A stretch of 6,599 nt of DNA from the NCBI GenBank assembly GCA_018061385.1, contig JAGOUF010000138.1:1-6599 (forward strand). The letters run 5' to 3'. Source of the DNA: Chitinophagaceae bacterium. GTDB taxonomy: Bacteria > Bacteroidota > Bacteroidia > Chitinophagales > Chitinophagaceae. A model generated the notes under the pieces. It did no database searches, was not told the DNA's origin, and saw nothing but the letters and a program-made list of their open reading frames with translations. Shown one piece after another: positions 6,525-6,599 of the stretch (the stretch's first letter is position 1; the number at the start of each line of letters is the position of its first letter). A program made the translations under genes and the position numbers.

Positions 6525-6599
6525 ATGAAGGTAGGTATTATTGGAGGGGGAATTGCAGGTTTAAGTACAGCATTGGCTTTGCAAAAGGCTGGGTATGAT
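6525..6599 (+). CDS. FAD-dependent oxidoreductase/monooxygenase, N-terminal fragment (runs off right edge)
   Basis: Only 25 codons are visible, all in one open frame from the ATG at 6525. They encode a textbook dinucleotide-binding strand-loop-helix: MKVGIIGGGIAGL followed by STALALQKAGYD, with the GxGxxG motif at G7, G9 and G12. Such an N-terminus is typical of FAD-dependent monooxygenases of the UbiH/p-hydroxybenzoate hydroxylase group and of other FAD oxidoreductases; the fragment is too short to choose between them. It is divergent from the SDR gene across 143 bases. TATATTTC at 6501-6508 resembles a -7 element, but no convincing -33 partner was found. Confidence 0.85.
   Translation, partial: MKVGIIGGGIAGLSTALALQKAGYD

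Overview
The window reads as ordinary chromosome from a Bacteroidota bacterium, most likely a Chitinophagaceae/Sphingobacteriia-type organism (inference). The support is: AT-rich DNA, no clear Shine-Dalgarno sites, several upstream regions with near matches to the Bacteroidota promoter pattern (TTG, 19-21 bases, TAnnTTTG), and a secreted protein of delta-60 beta-propeller repeats at the left edge. No RNA gene, insertion sequence, CRISPR array or phage gene was seen.

Layout from left to right: (1) 1-732, minus strand, the N-terminal 244 residues of a secreted delta-60 repeat protein that runs off the left edge. (2) 899-4201, minus strand, a two-gene operon transcribed pta then ackA, encoding a long-form phosphate acetyltransferase and acetate kinase, with 12 bases between the genes. 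(3) 4202-4419, a divergent intergenic region with a candidate pta promoter, an imperfect palindrome and a small hairpin. (4) 4420-5451, plus strand, a membrane-anchored protein whose core resembles the C-terminal catalytic domain of D-glucuronyl C5-epimerases. (5) 5458-6381, minus strand, a TIGR01777/YfcH-type SDR-fold protein whose stop codon lies only 6 bases from the stop of the epimerase-like gene. (6) 6382-6524, a divergent intergenic region with a perfect 8-bp inverted repeat and a candidate promoter. (7) 6525-6599, plus strand, the first 25 codons of an FAD-binding oxidoreductase that runs off the right edge.

Pta and AckA work together: acetyl-CoA plus phosphate gives acetyl phosphate, then acetate plus ATP, and both steps are reversible. 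The other genes have no evident pathway link to acetate metabolism or to each other. The most interesting item is the stand-alone C5-epimerase-like protein. It keeps the three tyrosines expected at the active site, appears anchored to the inner membrane at both ends, and sits outside any visible polysaccharide gene cluster. I did not find a clearly new multi-gene system. The intergenic stretches are all shorter than 300 bases, and the regulatory calls in them are sequence-pattern guesses of low to moderate confidence.
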